A stretch of DNA of 64,000 bases, taken from Megamerina dolium. Lineage: Eukaryota; Arthropoda; Insecta; Diptera; Megamerinidae. Positions 35,134-47,261 of the stretch are shown here, in pieces. Location of the stretch: the NCBI GenBank assembly GCA_963854835.1, contig OY978525.1:63583855-63647854 (forward strand). The letters run 5' to 3'. Under the pieces are notes generated by a model. The model saw only the letters and a program-made list of their open reading frames with translations, did no database searches and was not told the DNA's origin. The position numbers and the translations under genes were made by a program. Numbering within the stretch: position 1 is the first letter of the stretch; each line of letters begins with the position of its first letter.

Positions 35134-35772
35134 GGTAATCCCTTACCGGACTGTCGAAAGCGGCTTTATAATCAACAAATAGGTGGTGTGTGTCGATCTG
35201 TTTTTCTTGGGTCTTCTCCAGGATTTGGCGCAGTGTGAAAATCTGGTCGATGGTGGATTTACCAGGTCTGAAGCCACACTGATAAGGTCCAATCAGGTTG
35301 CTGAGCATAGGCTTCAACCTTTCACACAGTACGCTCGATAGAACCTTGTATGCGATGCTCAGGAGACTTATTCCACTGTAGTTGGCGCAAATTGTGGGGT
35401 CTCCTTTTTTATGTACAGGACAGAGAACACTGAGCCTCCAATCATCAGGCATGCTTTCATCCGACCATATTCTGCTTATGAGCTGGTGCATGCGGGTGAG
35501 CAGCTCATCGCCTCCGGTCTTAAACAACTCGGCAGGCAGGCCATCAGCACCTGCAGCTTTGTTGTTCTTCAGCCTTAAAATGGCCGTTTCAACCTCGTCA
35601 TAGTCGGGTGGTGGAACATCAACACCATGATCAGTAATTGGGGTTATCGGGCAATCTGCTCCACTGGCGGAATTGTTCGTAGCATCGCCATTCAGTAACG
35701 TGGAGAAGTGTTCCCTCCATAGGCTCAGTACACTCTGGACATCTGTAACCAGATTCACATTTCCATCACGAC
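35134..35772 (-). pseudogene. RTE-C inverted segment: RT N-terminal half
   Basis: Continuous open frame on the minus strand with VTDVQSVLSLWREHFSTLL, LRLKNNKAAGADGLPAELF, SMPDDWRLSVLCPVHKKGD, GISLLSIAYKVLSSVL, GFRPGKSTIDQIF and FVDYKAAFDSPVRDY (motif A with Asp). No stop over about 215 codons, the best-kept version of this RT region here. Confidence 0.88.
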
Positions 35773-36525
35773 GAGTAGAGGTTCGGTATTCTTGCAAAGC
35801 TCATTCGACTTTGTAGAATGACACTGCATAACTCCCGTTGTGCAGTGAAAATTGGGAAGGACCTCTCCGCACCGTTTAACCGAACGGGGTTTCAGACAAG
35901 GTGATTCGTTATCGTGCGACTTCTTCAATCTTATTATGGAGAAAATAATACGAGCTGCTGATCTATGACATAATGGCACTATCTTCAACAAAAGTGTCGT
36001 GCTGTTAGCGTATGCCGACGATATTGACATAATCGGCATGAACACGCGAGCAGTCAGTGCAGCATTCTCAGAGTTGGAAAGAGAGTCGCGTCGGATGGGT
36101 CTCACGGTGAACGAGGGCAAGACGAAGTATCTAGTGTCAACAAACAAAGAGTCCCGGCTTCTTGGACAGCACGTCACTGTTGACAACTACGCTTTTGAAG
36201 TAGTAAGGGACTTTGTTTATCTTGGAACCAGCATTAACAGCAGTAATGACGTCAGCTTGGAGATCATGCGTAGGATAACTTTTGCTAACAGGTGTTACTT
36301 TGGGCTGAGTAAGCAATTGAAAAGTCGAGCCCTCTCTCGAAGAACGAAAACTACACTCTACAAGTCTCTCATCATGCGTGTCCTAACATATGGCGCTAAA
36401 TTCTGGACAATTTCCACCTCCGATGAGCGAATGCTTGGAGTTTTCGAGAGAAAAGTCCTACGCAAGATCTTTGGACCTATTTGCGTTGGTGGCGAGTACC
36501 TAATAAGGTACAACCAGGATCTTTA
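35134..36525 (+). mobile_element. RTE-C: RTE copy with inverted 5' part (twin-priming structure)
   Basis: Two halves of one element in opposite orientations. 35134-35772 is minus strand: linker and RT up to FVDYKAAFDSPVRDY. 35779-36525 is plus strand: it starts at FGIPAKLIRLCRMTLHNS, includes LAYADDIDIIGMNTRAV (36003-36050), and ends in the C-terminal domain at RYNQDL. The end of the inverted half and the start of the other half are neighbours in the intact order seen in RTE-D, with only 19 bases missing, and about 7 filler bases sit at the joint. That is the pattern left by twin priming. The 3' tail is lost against R4L-2. Confidence 0.9.
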
Positions 36526-36526
36526 G
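35999..36526 (+). pseudogene. RTE-C forward segment: RT motif C and C-terminal domain
   Basis: 175-codon open frame beginning just before YADDIDIIG, with GLTVNEGKTKYLVSTNKES, YLGTSINSSNDVSLEIMRR and VFERKVLRKIFGPICVGG. It ends prematurely (NQDL-stop) where R4L-2 sequence starts. The bases 35779-35998 upstream are in shifted frames. Confidence 0.85.
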
Positions 36527-36529
36527 TGT

Positions 36530-39180
36530 CTGCGACGACACACTCTGTAATTGTGATGATAGTTACGGGTCAGTGGGTCAGCCCTTTTATTACCTCCTCA
36601 CCGCAAAAAAAAAATCTTTATTCACACATTCCACAATGGTATTTATATGGTTGATGGATAACGCCCTTAATCCCAGCTTCAGTGTGGTACGCACAATTCC
36701 AGTCGCCGAAATAACGAGCGGAATGACAGTGACCATCCTTGCGCCTCACTGCTGACGGTATTTCCTCATTTTAGTGTCGTTTGTTGCAAGTACGTTACTG
36801 GTGTTAACCACAGCAAAGTCGATCAGAAACACCTTTGATAGGTCTTTCCTCCATACTGTGATATCAGGTCGATTGGCCTCCTGAGTTCTGTCGAATTTTC
36901 AATTACTGCAGCAGGGACGTATTTGTAGTATTCTGGCGTTTTGCCTCGCAACAGTTTGTGCTGGATAGCCAGCGCCCTGTGGACTATTTTCCCTACAAAA
37001 TCATGACGCTGGGGATAAGCAGTCGCAACCAGCTAAGAGCATCCAGAGACGATATGGTGGATTGTTTCACTAGCAGTTTGGCATTGCATTGCCGCCTGTC
37101 GCCAGTTATGACGTTCCGGTAGTTTCTTGTTGCAATAACCTGGTCTTCTATGGCTACAACAAAACCCTCCGTTTCGGCGTAGAGCGTACCAGCGTTGAAC
37201 CATTTAAGTGATGCTTTTTTGTCTACATGAGGTTGCACCACCGCGTGACCTGTTTTCGGAAATCAGTTTTCAGGGAGTTTTTAATTGTAGTCTGGCTAAT
37301 TCTTTTTTTTCAGTGCTCCTTAAGATTTATAGGTTTCGTGTTCATCCAATGGCAGGATTAGCTGATGTTGGGCTGTTTCTATAGGTTCTCCGACTGCGAC
37401 CTTACCCCTGGTGACTATTTGGGTTCTGCATTTTTCAATGCCAAACTCCATCCGGAAGTTTGTCGAAAATCTCTCAGTCAAGCCGTATAGTGCCTGCAGG
37501 TGCTCAGCTCTCCCCGCATACAATTTCAAGTCGTCCATATAAAACAGGTGTGATATTCGGTGCGAATTAAGACCGTGTTTTATATCATATCCTCTACCGC
37601 TATTGTTGAACAATATTGACAGCGGGTTCAGATACAGGCTGAACCAAAGAGGGCTGAGAGAGTCCCATTGAAATATGCCACGTCGGATTGCTATCTCCTC
37701 AGACTTCTGCTGTTTGGTATTGCTGAAGAAAACAATCTCCGTTAGCCATAGCACTGCTCAAGAAAGCAGTAATTGTGGACTTATTTTATGAATTTACGGC
37801 GCGCGCTTTAGCCAGCTGTGTGGTACCATGTCAAACGCTTTTTTATAATCAACATATCCCGTATGAAGGCTCCGTGATTTTTTGTGTGCTTGTTCCAACA
37901 TTACATTGTCAATCGTAAGTTACTCCTTACAGCCGTAGGACTTTCTTTTACAGCCTTTTTGCTCCTCAGACAGTAGGTCACGTGCGTGGAAATGTTCGGT
38001 GATCACCTCCGCAACACATGCTGTTAATATTTTGTAAAACAAGTTTAAACAAGTAATCGGCCTGTATTTTGACGGTCGCCTACTTTTGAGATCATATAAG
38101 TCATGCCCTTACATAGGTACGAGGGCAGATCATCCGGGTTCTCAATGAAGCTGTTTATGAACCGTAAAAGGTGCACATGTGTGGCTGTGAGTGTTTTGAA
38201 CCAGTAATTATGCAATCGGTTATTCCCCGTGCCTTTCCAGTTATGTAACTTGGTTATAACCCTTTTAAAGTGCTGCTCTGATATTCTGGTTGAGTCCATC
38301 CCCTGGACTGGCGCTATAGAACAGCGCTATAGAACTGTTTCTGATTTTTGGAGAATCTTCTGTTGTCTATCTTTTGTTGGTGGCACTTTTTATATCTGCG
38401 CCTTCTACAGACATAAGTGTCTAGTTTCTGCTTCATAATATCCAGGATGTCCTCCACTGTTCGGTTTGGGGCATAGTGCTTTGCGTGCCTTCGGTACTTA
38501 GAGTATTTTTCGCATGCTTCTAGAGACCTTGGGTCCACTATTTCCTCGTTGGCATTGCAAAGTAACCGCGATATCAGAGCGGAGAGCTTCAATTTTCTTA
38601 TTCGATCTAGTTTTCCAGGCTGGTGTTTTTGGCTTTATGTCACCTCCTCGGCTCCTCAACAATAACTTTGCTCCAGCTTGTTTTTTGGGTTTGGGGTAGT
38701 TCTTGAACACCCGTGTCACAAACCTATGCCACTGGTGACCGTCTGACTGCAGGTACTGAAGGGGATGCGTTACCTTGCGATAATGGACTTTCCAGTGGGA
38801 GTATTTCAACCGGAATAACGCGCAGGGTTGAAATTTGCATATTCGCATTGTTGAACTCCTCGGTTTCTGTTGCGCTTGTATCTTGAAAGCTTCTCAAGCT
38901 TTCAGTGTTGTTGTTGGCCACATCTTCTGCTTTCATCTCGCAAGTTTCGAGTTCAATGCATTTTTTTCCTACTGCCAGGATTGATATTCGGCCGCTCCTA
39001 AGGAGTACAGACGCCAGCCAGAGAGTCGCCCATTGTGGGAGCAGACACTCTATTGGACTTTATTTCCGGTTTTGGTCCGCTGGTGGTATTTTATTTCCCA
39101 CCTACCCGGTATATCTACCGAGCTTTCTCCTATCCAGCACCTGGGGACATGTCCGATGGGAGACTGGAAACTCCTCAAAG
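36530..39180 (-). mobile_element. R4L-2: second R4/Dong-like LINE
   Basis: Diverged from R4L-1 but collinear, read right to left. N-terminal region (38936-38314, PNRTVEDILDIMKQKL and RRRRYKKCHQQKIDNRRF). RT start 38299-38045 (KLHNWKGTGNNRLHNYWFK). RT 37754-37320 with EIAIRRGIFQWDSLSPLWF and motif C FYMDDLKLYAG. Then HVDKKASLKWFNAGTLYAE (37235-37180) and a frame-broken finger (ETIHHIVSGC). The RLE reads RPDITVWRKDLSKVFLID near 36870-36815, i.e. R-P-D, 14 residues, Asp. The 5' side borders an (ATT)n tract at 39181. Broken by frameshifts and a deletion around 37760-38040. Confidence 0.8.
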
Positions 39181-39222
<42 letters not shown>

Positions 39223-39240
39223 TTTATTGTTATTATTAAT
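39181..39240. repeat. (ATT)n microsatellite at the 5' edge of R4L-2
   Basis: About 14 att repeats then imperfect att/gtt. On the element's strand this is (TAA)n immediately upstream of its 5' sequence, which fits insertion into a TAA microsatellite. Confidence 0.9.
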
Positions 39241-39680
39241 ACTGTTCATATTATTTCAAGAAATAAAGAATTTGACATTTAAAAACTGTGTTTGAACATT
39301 TAAGAATATTTTAAAATGTTTATTAAAAATGCAACCTTGCGCCGGCTGACGAGGGAAATGAAAGTAGCTGAATGAGAGCGACTGGGATTCGAAATCACAC
39401 GTGCAAGGGGAAAGTGGTTAAATAAAACTAACCAGTTTTTTAACCACTTTAGAAGTAAATGAAATCCACATATTAACTAGTTTTCTAACCGGTTCTTACT
39501 GGCAGGGTACATGTTTGTATACAGATGCACATGTATTGTCGGTACATACGATGAAATACGCGAGCTCAAGAATTGACATCGAAAAAAGACTCGTAAAACA
39601 TTGCATATGAGAAAATATATTTATTACCTTTTCCTTCCAGAAAAATTTTGTCAATAAAGTAAAAATTAATTCTTATTCAT
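39241..39680. other. Unassigned spacer
   Basis: No element, RNA gene or coding motif recognised. Confidence 0.5.
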
Positions 39681-40214
39681 TAATTACTTACTTACTTATG
39701 TGGCCATAAAACTGAATATCGATTTAGGCCAAAAACAACATGCTTCGCCAGCCACCTCTGTTCTTCGCTAGCTGGCGCCAGTTAGAAATTCCAAGCGCCG
39801 TCAGGTTCTCCAGTACTTGGTCTTTCCACTAGAGGTTAGGTCTTCCTCTTCTGCGTCGTCCTCCAGCGGGTTCCGAATATAACACCTTCTTAGCTGGAGC
39901 GTATTCTTCCATTCGCTCGACATGACATAGCCAGTGCAGCCGCTGGATTTTGATGTGCCTTACTATGTCAATATCGGCATAGAGCTAGTACAGCTCATAG
40001 TTGTACCTTATTCGGTACTCGCCACCAAAGCAAATAGGTCCAAAGATCTTCCGTAGGACTTTTCTCTCGAAAACTCCAAGCATTCTCTCATCTGAGGTGG
40101 AAATTGTCCAGGCTTCAGCGCCATATGTTAGGACAGGCATGATGATAGACTTGTAGAGCGAAGTTGTCGATCTTCGAGAGAGGGCCTGACTTTTCAATTG
40201 CTTACTTAGCCAAA

Positions 40215-41544
40215 CTAGCACCTGTTTGCAAGAGTGATCCTTCGCAATATCTCCACGCTGACGTCATTACTGGTGTTAATACTGGTTCCAAGAAAGATAA
40301 AGCCCCTTACTACTTTAAAAGCGTAGTTGTCAACACTGGCGTGCTGTCCAAGACGCCGGGACTCTTTGTTTGTTGACACTAAATACTTCGTCTTGCCCTC
40401 GTTCGCTGTAAGACCAATTCGACGCGACTCTCTTTCTAACCCTGAGAATGATGCACTGACTGCTCGCGTGTACATGCCGATTATGTCAATATCGTCGGCA
40501 TACGCTAACAGCATCACACTTTTGTTGAAGATAGTGCCATTATGTCGTAGATCAGCAGCTCGTATTATTTTCTCCATAATAAGATTGAAGAAGTCGCACG
40601 ATAACGAATCACCTGCACAACAGGAGTTATGCAGTGTCATTCTACAAAGTCGAATGAGCTTTGCAGGAATACCGAACTCAGACATTGTTGCGTAGAGGTA
40701 ATCCCTTACCGGACTGTCGAAAACGGCTTTATAATCAACAAATAGGTGGTGTGTGTCGATCTGTTTTTCTTGGGTCTTCTCCAGGATTTTGCTCAGGAGA
40801 CTTATTCCACGGTAGTTGGCGCAAATTATGGGGTCTCCTTTTTTATGTATGGGACAGAGAACACTGAGCCTCCAATCATCAGGCATGCTTTCATCCGACC
40901 ATATTCTGCTTATGAGCTGGTGCATGCAGGTAAGCATCTTATCGCTTCCGGTCTTAAACAACTCGGCAAGCAGGCCATCAGCACGTGCAGCTTTGTTGTT
41001 CTTCAGCCTTAAAATGGCCGTTTCAATTACAGATGATAGCAACACCATCATCTGTAATAGGGGTTATCGGGCAATTTTCTCCACTGATGGAATTGTTCGT
41101 AGCATCGCCATTCAGTAACGTGGAGAAGTGTTCCCTCCATAGTCTCAGTACACTCTGGACATCTGTAACCATATTCCCATTTCCATCACGACAGGAAAAG
41201 GCTCCGGGATTTAAACCTCCGCTCAGGCGCTTGATCTTTTCGAAGAATTTTCGAGTCTCATTCTTGTCGGTACACATCTCTATCTCCTCACACTCGCGTC
41301 TTTCCAACTCCCTCTTCTTGCGCCTGAAAAGACGTCTCTCTACACTTCTTTTCTCTTTGTACCGCTCGTTAACAGCTCGCGTTGCACCTGCACGCAGGGT
41401 TTTCCTGTAGGCGGCGTTTTTTTCTGCGGTAGCGTCGCGACACTCCTGATCATACCACTCATTCCTCAGAGGCCGGTAATAACCGATTACCTTCTCGGCA
41501 ACAGTAGTCATGGAGTGTGGGATATATGTATCCACCGTGCGCAT
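40215..41544 (-). pseudogene. RTE-D linker and reverse transcriptase
   Basis: Linker frame 41544-41023 (basic, [15 protein letters not shown]) and RT frame 41051-40215 of 278 codons. Motifs: LRLKNNKAARADGLLAELF, SMPDDWRLSVLCPIHKKGD, GISLLS joined to KILEKTQEKQIDTHHLFVDY (deletion of about 45 residues), KAVFDSPVRDYLYATMSEFG, SCDFFNLIMEKII and LAYADDIDIIGM with both Asp. A short frameshift near 41030-41050 separates the two. Confidence 0.87.
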
Positions 41545-42179
41545 GTATGATCAAGTGGGGGAGTGTCCTGCAGAAGCAGATCCGATAGTCGAGTGGAAAA
41601 TGCATCTGCGCTCTCTGGTGATCGCAGCTTACTGACGTCGAGCTTTCTCTGTGTGGGACTTCTATTGTTATTTCCGACACATAAACGTGTGCGCACCTTA
41701 GCTGCAACAAGGTAGTGATCCGAGTCGATGTTGGCACCACGGATCGATTTCACGTCCATCTCACTGGAAGCATGCCATCCGTCAATCACCACATGATCAA
41801 TTTGGTTTCTTGTTCGTTGATCTGGAGACAGCCATGTCGCTTTGTGGATGTCGAGATGCTGGAATATGGTACCACCAATTACTATGTTTCGTGCAGCGGC
41901 GAAGTCGATCAGCATCATTCCGTTATCAGAGGTGTTCTGGTGGAGGCGGAATTTTCCGACAGTTGGACCAAAGGTACCTTCCTTGCCCACCTTGGCATTA
42001 AAGTCGCCAAGCACGATTTTGTTATCGTAGCGGGGGCAGCGGTCGTAAGCTTCTTCGAGGCGCTGAAAGAAGCTCTCCTTGGTGATGTTAAAGATTTTTT
42101 CTTTGATGCGGATTGTGGCCAGCCGCTCGTTCACAGGCGTGAAAAGTGTAACAAGATGTCGTAGTCTCTTGCTGACCAA
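41508..42179 (-). pseudogene. RTE-D endonuclease
   Basis: 223-codon open frame of the APE-type endonuclease: [19 protein letters not shown], then directly TKESFFQRLEEAYDR, YDNKIVLGDFNAKVGKEG (catalytic Asp/Asn), HQNTSDNGMMLIDFAAARN, RTRNQIDHVVID and NIDSDHYLVAAKVRTRL (Asp-His pair). Compared with RTE-E (SLIRAHAPTDEKDNV), about 14 residues with the conserved HAP motif are cleanly missing, so the nuclease is probably inactive although the frame is open. Confidence 0.87.
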
Positions 42180-42334
42180 AAATCCGCTTCGAGCCTTTCA
42201 GCATGGCTACTGTAGTAAATGTCACAGGACGCTCTTTTGGAGCAGCCCTGTCCCGTCCAGCGCATTTCCTGGAGAGCAGTGATATCAACTTTGTATTTTT
42301 CAAGGACATCAACCAGCTGGATAGAGGCACCCTC

Positions 42335-42797
<463 letters not shown>

Positions 42798-42865
42798 GTA
42801 TATATATATATAATATATATATATAATATATATATATTATATATATATAATATATATATATTATA

Positions 42866-42956
<91 letters not shown>

Positions 42957-42982
42957 ATATTATATATATATATATATATATG

Positions 42983-43036
<54 letters not shown>
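42798..43036. repeat. (TA)n tract with periodic taatat variants
   Basis: Alternating TA with regularly placed tataatat and tatattat interruptions at its left end; lies between SINE-6 and RTE-E. Confidence 0.96.
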
Positions 43037-43040
<4 letters not shown>

Positions 43041-44702
43041 TGTTAATGAGGGGTAGTCATGTAGCTTGCTCTGCTTACTATGTGATGGAGACTTCATTAT
43101 TATTAATGGGGGTCCTCCATGTGGCGACCACCGGGCAACGTCCTCCTGGCACCCGCCACATAAAAAATCCCCCCCATGAAGAAAACAGCAATGCCTCGGA
43201 TAAGGACTACCGCTTTTGTTGATGACCCCCGCAAACCCATTATAGGGAGGGTGCCTCTATCCAGCTGGTTGATGTCCTCGAAAAATACAGAGCTGACATC
43301 ACCGCTCTCCAGGAAATGCTATGTACGGGACAGGGCTGCTCCAAAAGGGCGTTCTGTGACATTTACTACAGTTGCCATGCTTAAAGGCACGATGCGGATT
43401 TTTGGTCAGCAAGAGACTACGACATCCTATCTCACTTTTCACGCCTGTGAACGAGCGGCTGGCCACAATCCGCATCAAAGAAAAATTCTTCAACATCAGC
43501 CTTATACGTGCCCACGCTCCGACGGATGAGAAGGACAATGTGACCAAGGAGAGCTTCTTTCAGCGCCTCGAAGAAGCTTACGACCGCTGCCCCCGCTACG
43601 ATATCAAAATCGTGCTTGGCGACTTTAATGCCAAGGTGGGCAAGGAAGGTACCTTTGGTCCAACTGTCGGAAAATTCCGCCTCCACCAGAACACCTCCAA
43701 TAACGAAATGAGGCTGATCGACTTCGCCGCAGCACGAAACATGGTAATTGGTAGTACCAGATTCCAGAATCTCCACATCCACAAAGCGACATGGCTGTCT
43801 CCAGATCAACGAACAAGAAACCAAATTGATCATATGATGATTGACGGATGGCATGCTTCCAGTGTGATCGACGTGAAATCGTTCCGTGGTGCCAACATCG
43901 ACTCGGATCACTACCTTGTTGCAGCTAAGGTGCGCACACGTTTATGTGTCGCAAATAACCGGAGGTGATGAGCTGCTCGCTTGCATGCACCAGCTCATAC
44001 GCAGGATATGGTTGGATGAAAGCATGCCTGATGATTGGAGGCTCAGTGTTCTCTGTCCTGTACATCAAAAAGGAGACCCCACAATTTGCGCCGAAGTATC
44101 TAGTGTCAACAAATAAAGAGTACCGGCGTCTTGGACAGCACGTCACTGTTGACGACTACGCTTTTGAAGTAGTAGTGGAAGCAGCATTAACAGCAGTAAT
44201 GACGTCAGCCTGGAGATATTGCGAAGGATCACTCTTGCAAACAAGTGCTATTTTGGGCTAAGTAAGCAATTGAAAAGTCGAGCCCTCTTTCGAGCAACGA
44301 AAACCAGACTTTACCAGTCTCTCATCAGGCCTGTCTTTACATTTGTCGCAGAAGCTTGGACAATTTCCACCTGATAAGAGAGAATGCTCGGAATTTTCGA
44401 GAGAAGAGTCCTACGGAAGATCTTTGGACCTATTTGCGTTGGTGGCTAGTACCGAATAAGGTACAAGCATGAGCTGTACGAGGTGTAGGCCGATATTGAC
44501 ATGGTAAAGCGCAGCAAAATCCAGCGGCTCCGCTGGCTAGGTCATGTCGAGCGAATGAAAGAACACGCTCCAGCTAAGAAGGTGTTATATTCGGAACCCG
44601 CTGGAGGACGACGCAGAAGAGGAAGACCTAACCTCTAGTGGAAAGACCAAGTACTGGAGAACCTGACGGCGCTTAGAATTTCTAACTGGCGCCAGCTAGC
44701 GA

Positions 44703-44704
<2 letters not shown>
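43037..44704 (+). mobile_element. RTE-E: RTE copy with 5' UTR, large internal deletions
   Basis: The only copy with sequence upstream of the endonuclease (5' leader 43037-43250 with ctcctggcacccgccac). Endonuclease N-terminus in broken frames 43250-43450, then 43372-43968 open. The protein then jumps from CVANN to GDELLACMHQLIRRIW (43968 on), and from DPTICA to KYLVSTNKEYRRLGQH (44095). The C-terminal domain follows with several stops, ending at NWRQLA (44700). RT motifs A, B and C are all deleted. The 3' end is replaced by SINE-7. Confidence 0.88.
43372..43968 (+). pseudogene. RTE-E endonuclease, most complete version
   Basis: 198-codon open frame with FNISLIRAHAPTDEKDNV (HAP motif retained), YDIKIVLGDFNAKVGKEG, IDFAAARNMVIGSTRFQ, ATWLSPDQRTRNQIDHM and NIDSDHYLVAAKVRTRL. 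The key acidic and His positions of the family from the HAP motif onward are visible. The N-terminal about 60 residues (catalytic Asn/Glu side) are upstream in other frames. Confidence 0.88.
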
Positions 44705-45206
<502 letters not shown>

Positions 45207-45211
<5 letters not shown>

Positions 45212-45430
45212 TTTCCATTAGGGACATAACAAATTCGTATCTTTATATGAACGCACCCTTAAACTACCGAAATTCTGAGTCGGTGGTCGCCACTTTAGGA
45301 GCGAAAAATCATCTTCAGCGATGAAGCTCATTTCTGGCTCAATGGCTTTGTCAATAAGCAAAATATGCGTTATTGGTCAGCAACAAACCTACAAGACTAA
45401 TCTCTAAAGAGAGTAGTTCGGGATTAATAT
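45207..45430 (+). mobile_element. TcM-4: Tc1/mariner-superfamily fragment
   Basis: Begins agggttttccattaggg, like the ends of the TcM family. After about 70 bases it encodes RKIIFSDEAHFWLNGFVNKQ and MRYWSATN (45300-45390), the region around the first catalytic Asp (SDEAHF). No further transposase sequence; right end approximate. Confidence 0.7.
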
Positions 45431-45526
45431 TTTCGGGATCAATTTTTAAATTAATTCATATATTTAGATATTTTCTACACTTTCAAGTTATTCGCTTTTA
45501 AGTTAAAAATGATATGATACAGGTTA

Positions 45527-45615
45527 GCGTAGCTGGTAGAGCGACGGCGATAGAATATACGATAGCAAAAACACATGATGTTCTGGGTACCCAGGTTCGA
45601 ATCCGAGAAGTGAAA
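45527..45615 (+). other. tRNA-like segment with pol III boxes
   Basis: ttagcgtagctggtagagcg resembles a tRNA D-arm/A box and ggttcgaatcc at 45594-45604 is a perfect B box. The distance between boxes is about 50 bp, and neither a T-stem nor an acceptor stem pairs, so it is not a functional tRNA. Most likely the head of another tRNA-derived SINE or a decayed tRNA pseudogene. Confidence 0.5.
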
Positions 45616-45744
45616 ATACGTAAATTTTATTTGTACATTTAAATTTGAAATATATGAATCGGAAATTATAATGCAATGAATGAAAATAAATTGTTTGATC
45701 TGTACTCTGTACCCGTAAAAAAAATAATTTTTTTATACATGAGA

Positions 45745-45822
45745 ATTATAATATAATTATAATATAATATATAATTATAATATAATATATAATTATAATA
45801 TAATTATAATATAATATAATTA
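45745..45822. repeat. AT minisatellite
   Basis: Repeated attataatata/taattataat units of about 11-18 bp immediately upstream of repeat X1. Confidence 0.85.
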
Positions 45823-46110
45823 ATGAAAATAATTTATTTTGTTTCGAAGAGCAAAAATGGGTTAATTGTCAAATACTTGAAAAGAAAATATAATTAAGAA
45901 TTATAATGCACTGAATGAAAATTTCTAACCGTACTAATCTACAATTATATCCGTTCGGGTATAAAAGGGTACAATTGATCTATTCATAGGACATGTTCGA
46001 ACAAATGGGAACAGTTCACTCCATATAAAGAGATCAAAAGTGCGATTAGTCGCATATTCCTTTGCGAATGATCCCGGATACATCCCAGACCAGTCGCATT
46101 TTTTGCAGGC
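45823..46110 (+). repeat. Repeat X, copy 1
   Basis: About 288 bp, with an inverted second copy at 63027-63319. Starts atgaaaataatttattttg and ends tcgcattttttgcagg. Inside: a degenerate gcgact.../...agtcgc hairpin near the right end and ttataatgcactgaatgaaa, itself repeated in diverged form at 45666-45690. No coding potential or pol III boxes. A (TA)n tract follows at the gcagg end. Unclassified non-autonomous element. Confidence 0.8.
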
Positions 46111-46178
<68 letters not shown>

Positions 46179-46206
46179 CGAGTATATATATATACATATA
46201 TATATG

Positions 46207-46254
<48 letters not shown>

Positions 46255-46260
46255 TATATC

Positions 46261-46333
<73 letters not shown>
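46111..46333. repeat. (TA)n tract
   Basis: Alternating TA with occasional c or g, between repeat X1 and mariner-4. Confidence 0.97.
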
Positions 46334-46334
<1 letters not shown>

Positions 46335-46379
46335 TATGTAAGCATTACCAAAATGTATGAAGACAGTATTCAAATTGGC

Positions 46380-46740
46380 CATCGTTATGACTTTTTCCGA
46401 TCTTTCTGCATATGGAGTCCGTCCCAAGAGACTGCTGATATTAGATCCAAAGATTAATCAAGCCCATTTCGAATACCCTGTACTGAAGTGAAGCGTATTT
46501 CAGTAAGGGCATTCTGCATCGATCGAAACAAATGGTAGTCAGAAAAGGGAAAGTTGCGGGCAACGGGCAGGTGAGGTAAAACTTTCCAGCCGCTGTTTGC
46601 CAAAATCGGTTTTACAAACGAATCAATTGTGTTCTGTACAAGTCTCCTGTGATCATCTGACCCGATTTCAATAGCTCCTAATTCAACACACCCTTCTGAT
46701 CCCACTATATGCATCAATCCCTTGCACTTTGAATAATCTA
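46380..46740 (-). mobile_element. Mariner-4: C-terminal mariner fragment
   Basis: Minus strand: NSGWKVLPHLPVARNFPFSD then YHLFRSMQNALTEIRFTS (46600-46480), the region of the third catalytic Asp (FSDYHLFRSM) in mariners of the kind related to mariner-3. Preceding residues (RRLVQNTIDSFVKPIL) are diverged but collinear. The rest of the transposase is missing. Confidence 0.65.
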
Positions 46741-46874
46741 ACTATGTTCTTTACACTTCAACGCAGTGACTAATACTAAAATTTTTAACCTCATGACAGA
46801 TAAATAAAATATAAATGGTGACGGTGTGGTCGATGCAAAACAACACAAGCTACGCCATCTTTCGCAAATCCTTT

Positions 46875-46888
46875 AAAATTAATAGATA
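46875..46888. repeat. Target-site duplication of SINE-8 (left copy)
   Basis: aaaattaatagata, repeated exactly at 47248-47261. Confidence 0.93.
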
Positions 46889-47247
46889 AAAGAAATAAAT
46901 TTGTGGCACTTAAATCCCCAAAGGGCTCATTGGGCGAGCTTCTCTTCCATTACTGTTGTGCGTCTTAAATTTTGGGCAATATTAGAAGGGACCTACTTAT
47001 TTTAGCCGGTTCCTTACGGCAGAACATTTGTGACATCACTTTTTCTGAGCTTTGTCACAGAGTTCTTTTAGAAGCTTTTTCATGGCAAGTTGTTACTGTC
47101 GGAAGAATTGCCAATTGCTTGCCGACAGGTGAGTACCGTTCGAAAGAAAAATCTTATCGATATTAAATTTGTTATGCATCAGCCGGGGATTGAACCACGA
47201 CCTACAGATCAGAAGGCGAACACACTAACCACTGAGCTTCGGCACCC
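46889..47247 (-). mobile_element. SINE-8: full-length SINE with perfect target duplications
   Basis: 359 bp in reverse orientation, tail gaaataaatttgtggc at the left, tRNA head complement ending ggcaccc at the right. The 14-bp direct repeat aaaattaatagata flanks it (46875-46888 and 47248-47261). Confidence 0.95.
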
Positions 47248-47261
47248 AAAATTAATAGATA

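Noticed and set aside
39033..39295. Reading frames rich in Ile, Tyr or Leu
   Set aside because: They translate the (ATT)n microsatellite.
41715..42164. 149-codon plus-strand frame
   Set aside because: Antisense shadow of the RTE-D endonuclease; the same shadow appears opposite RTE-E.
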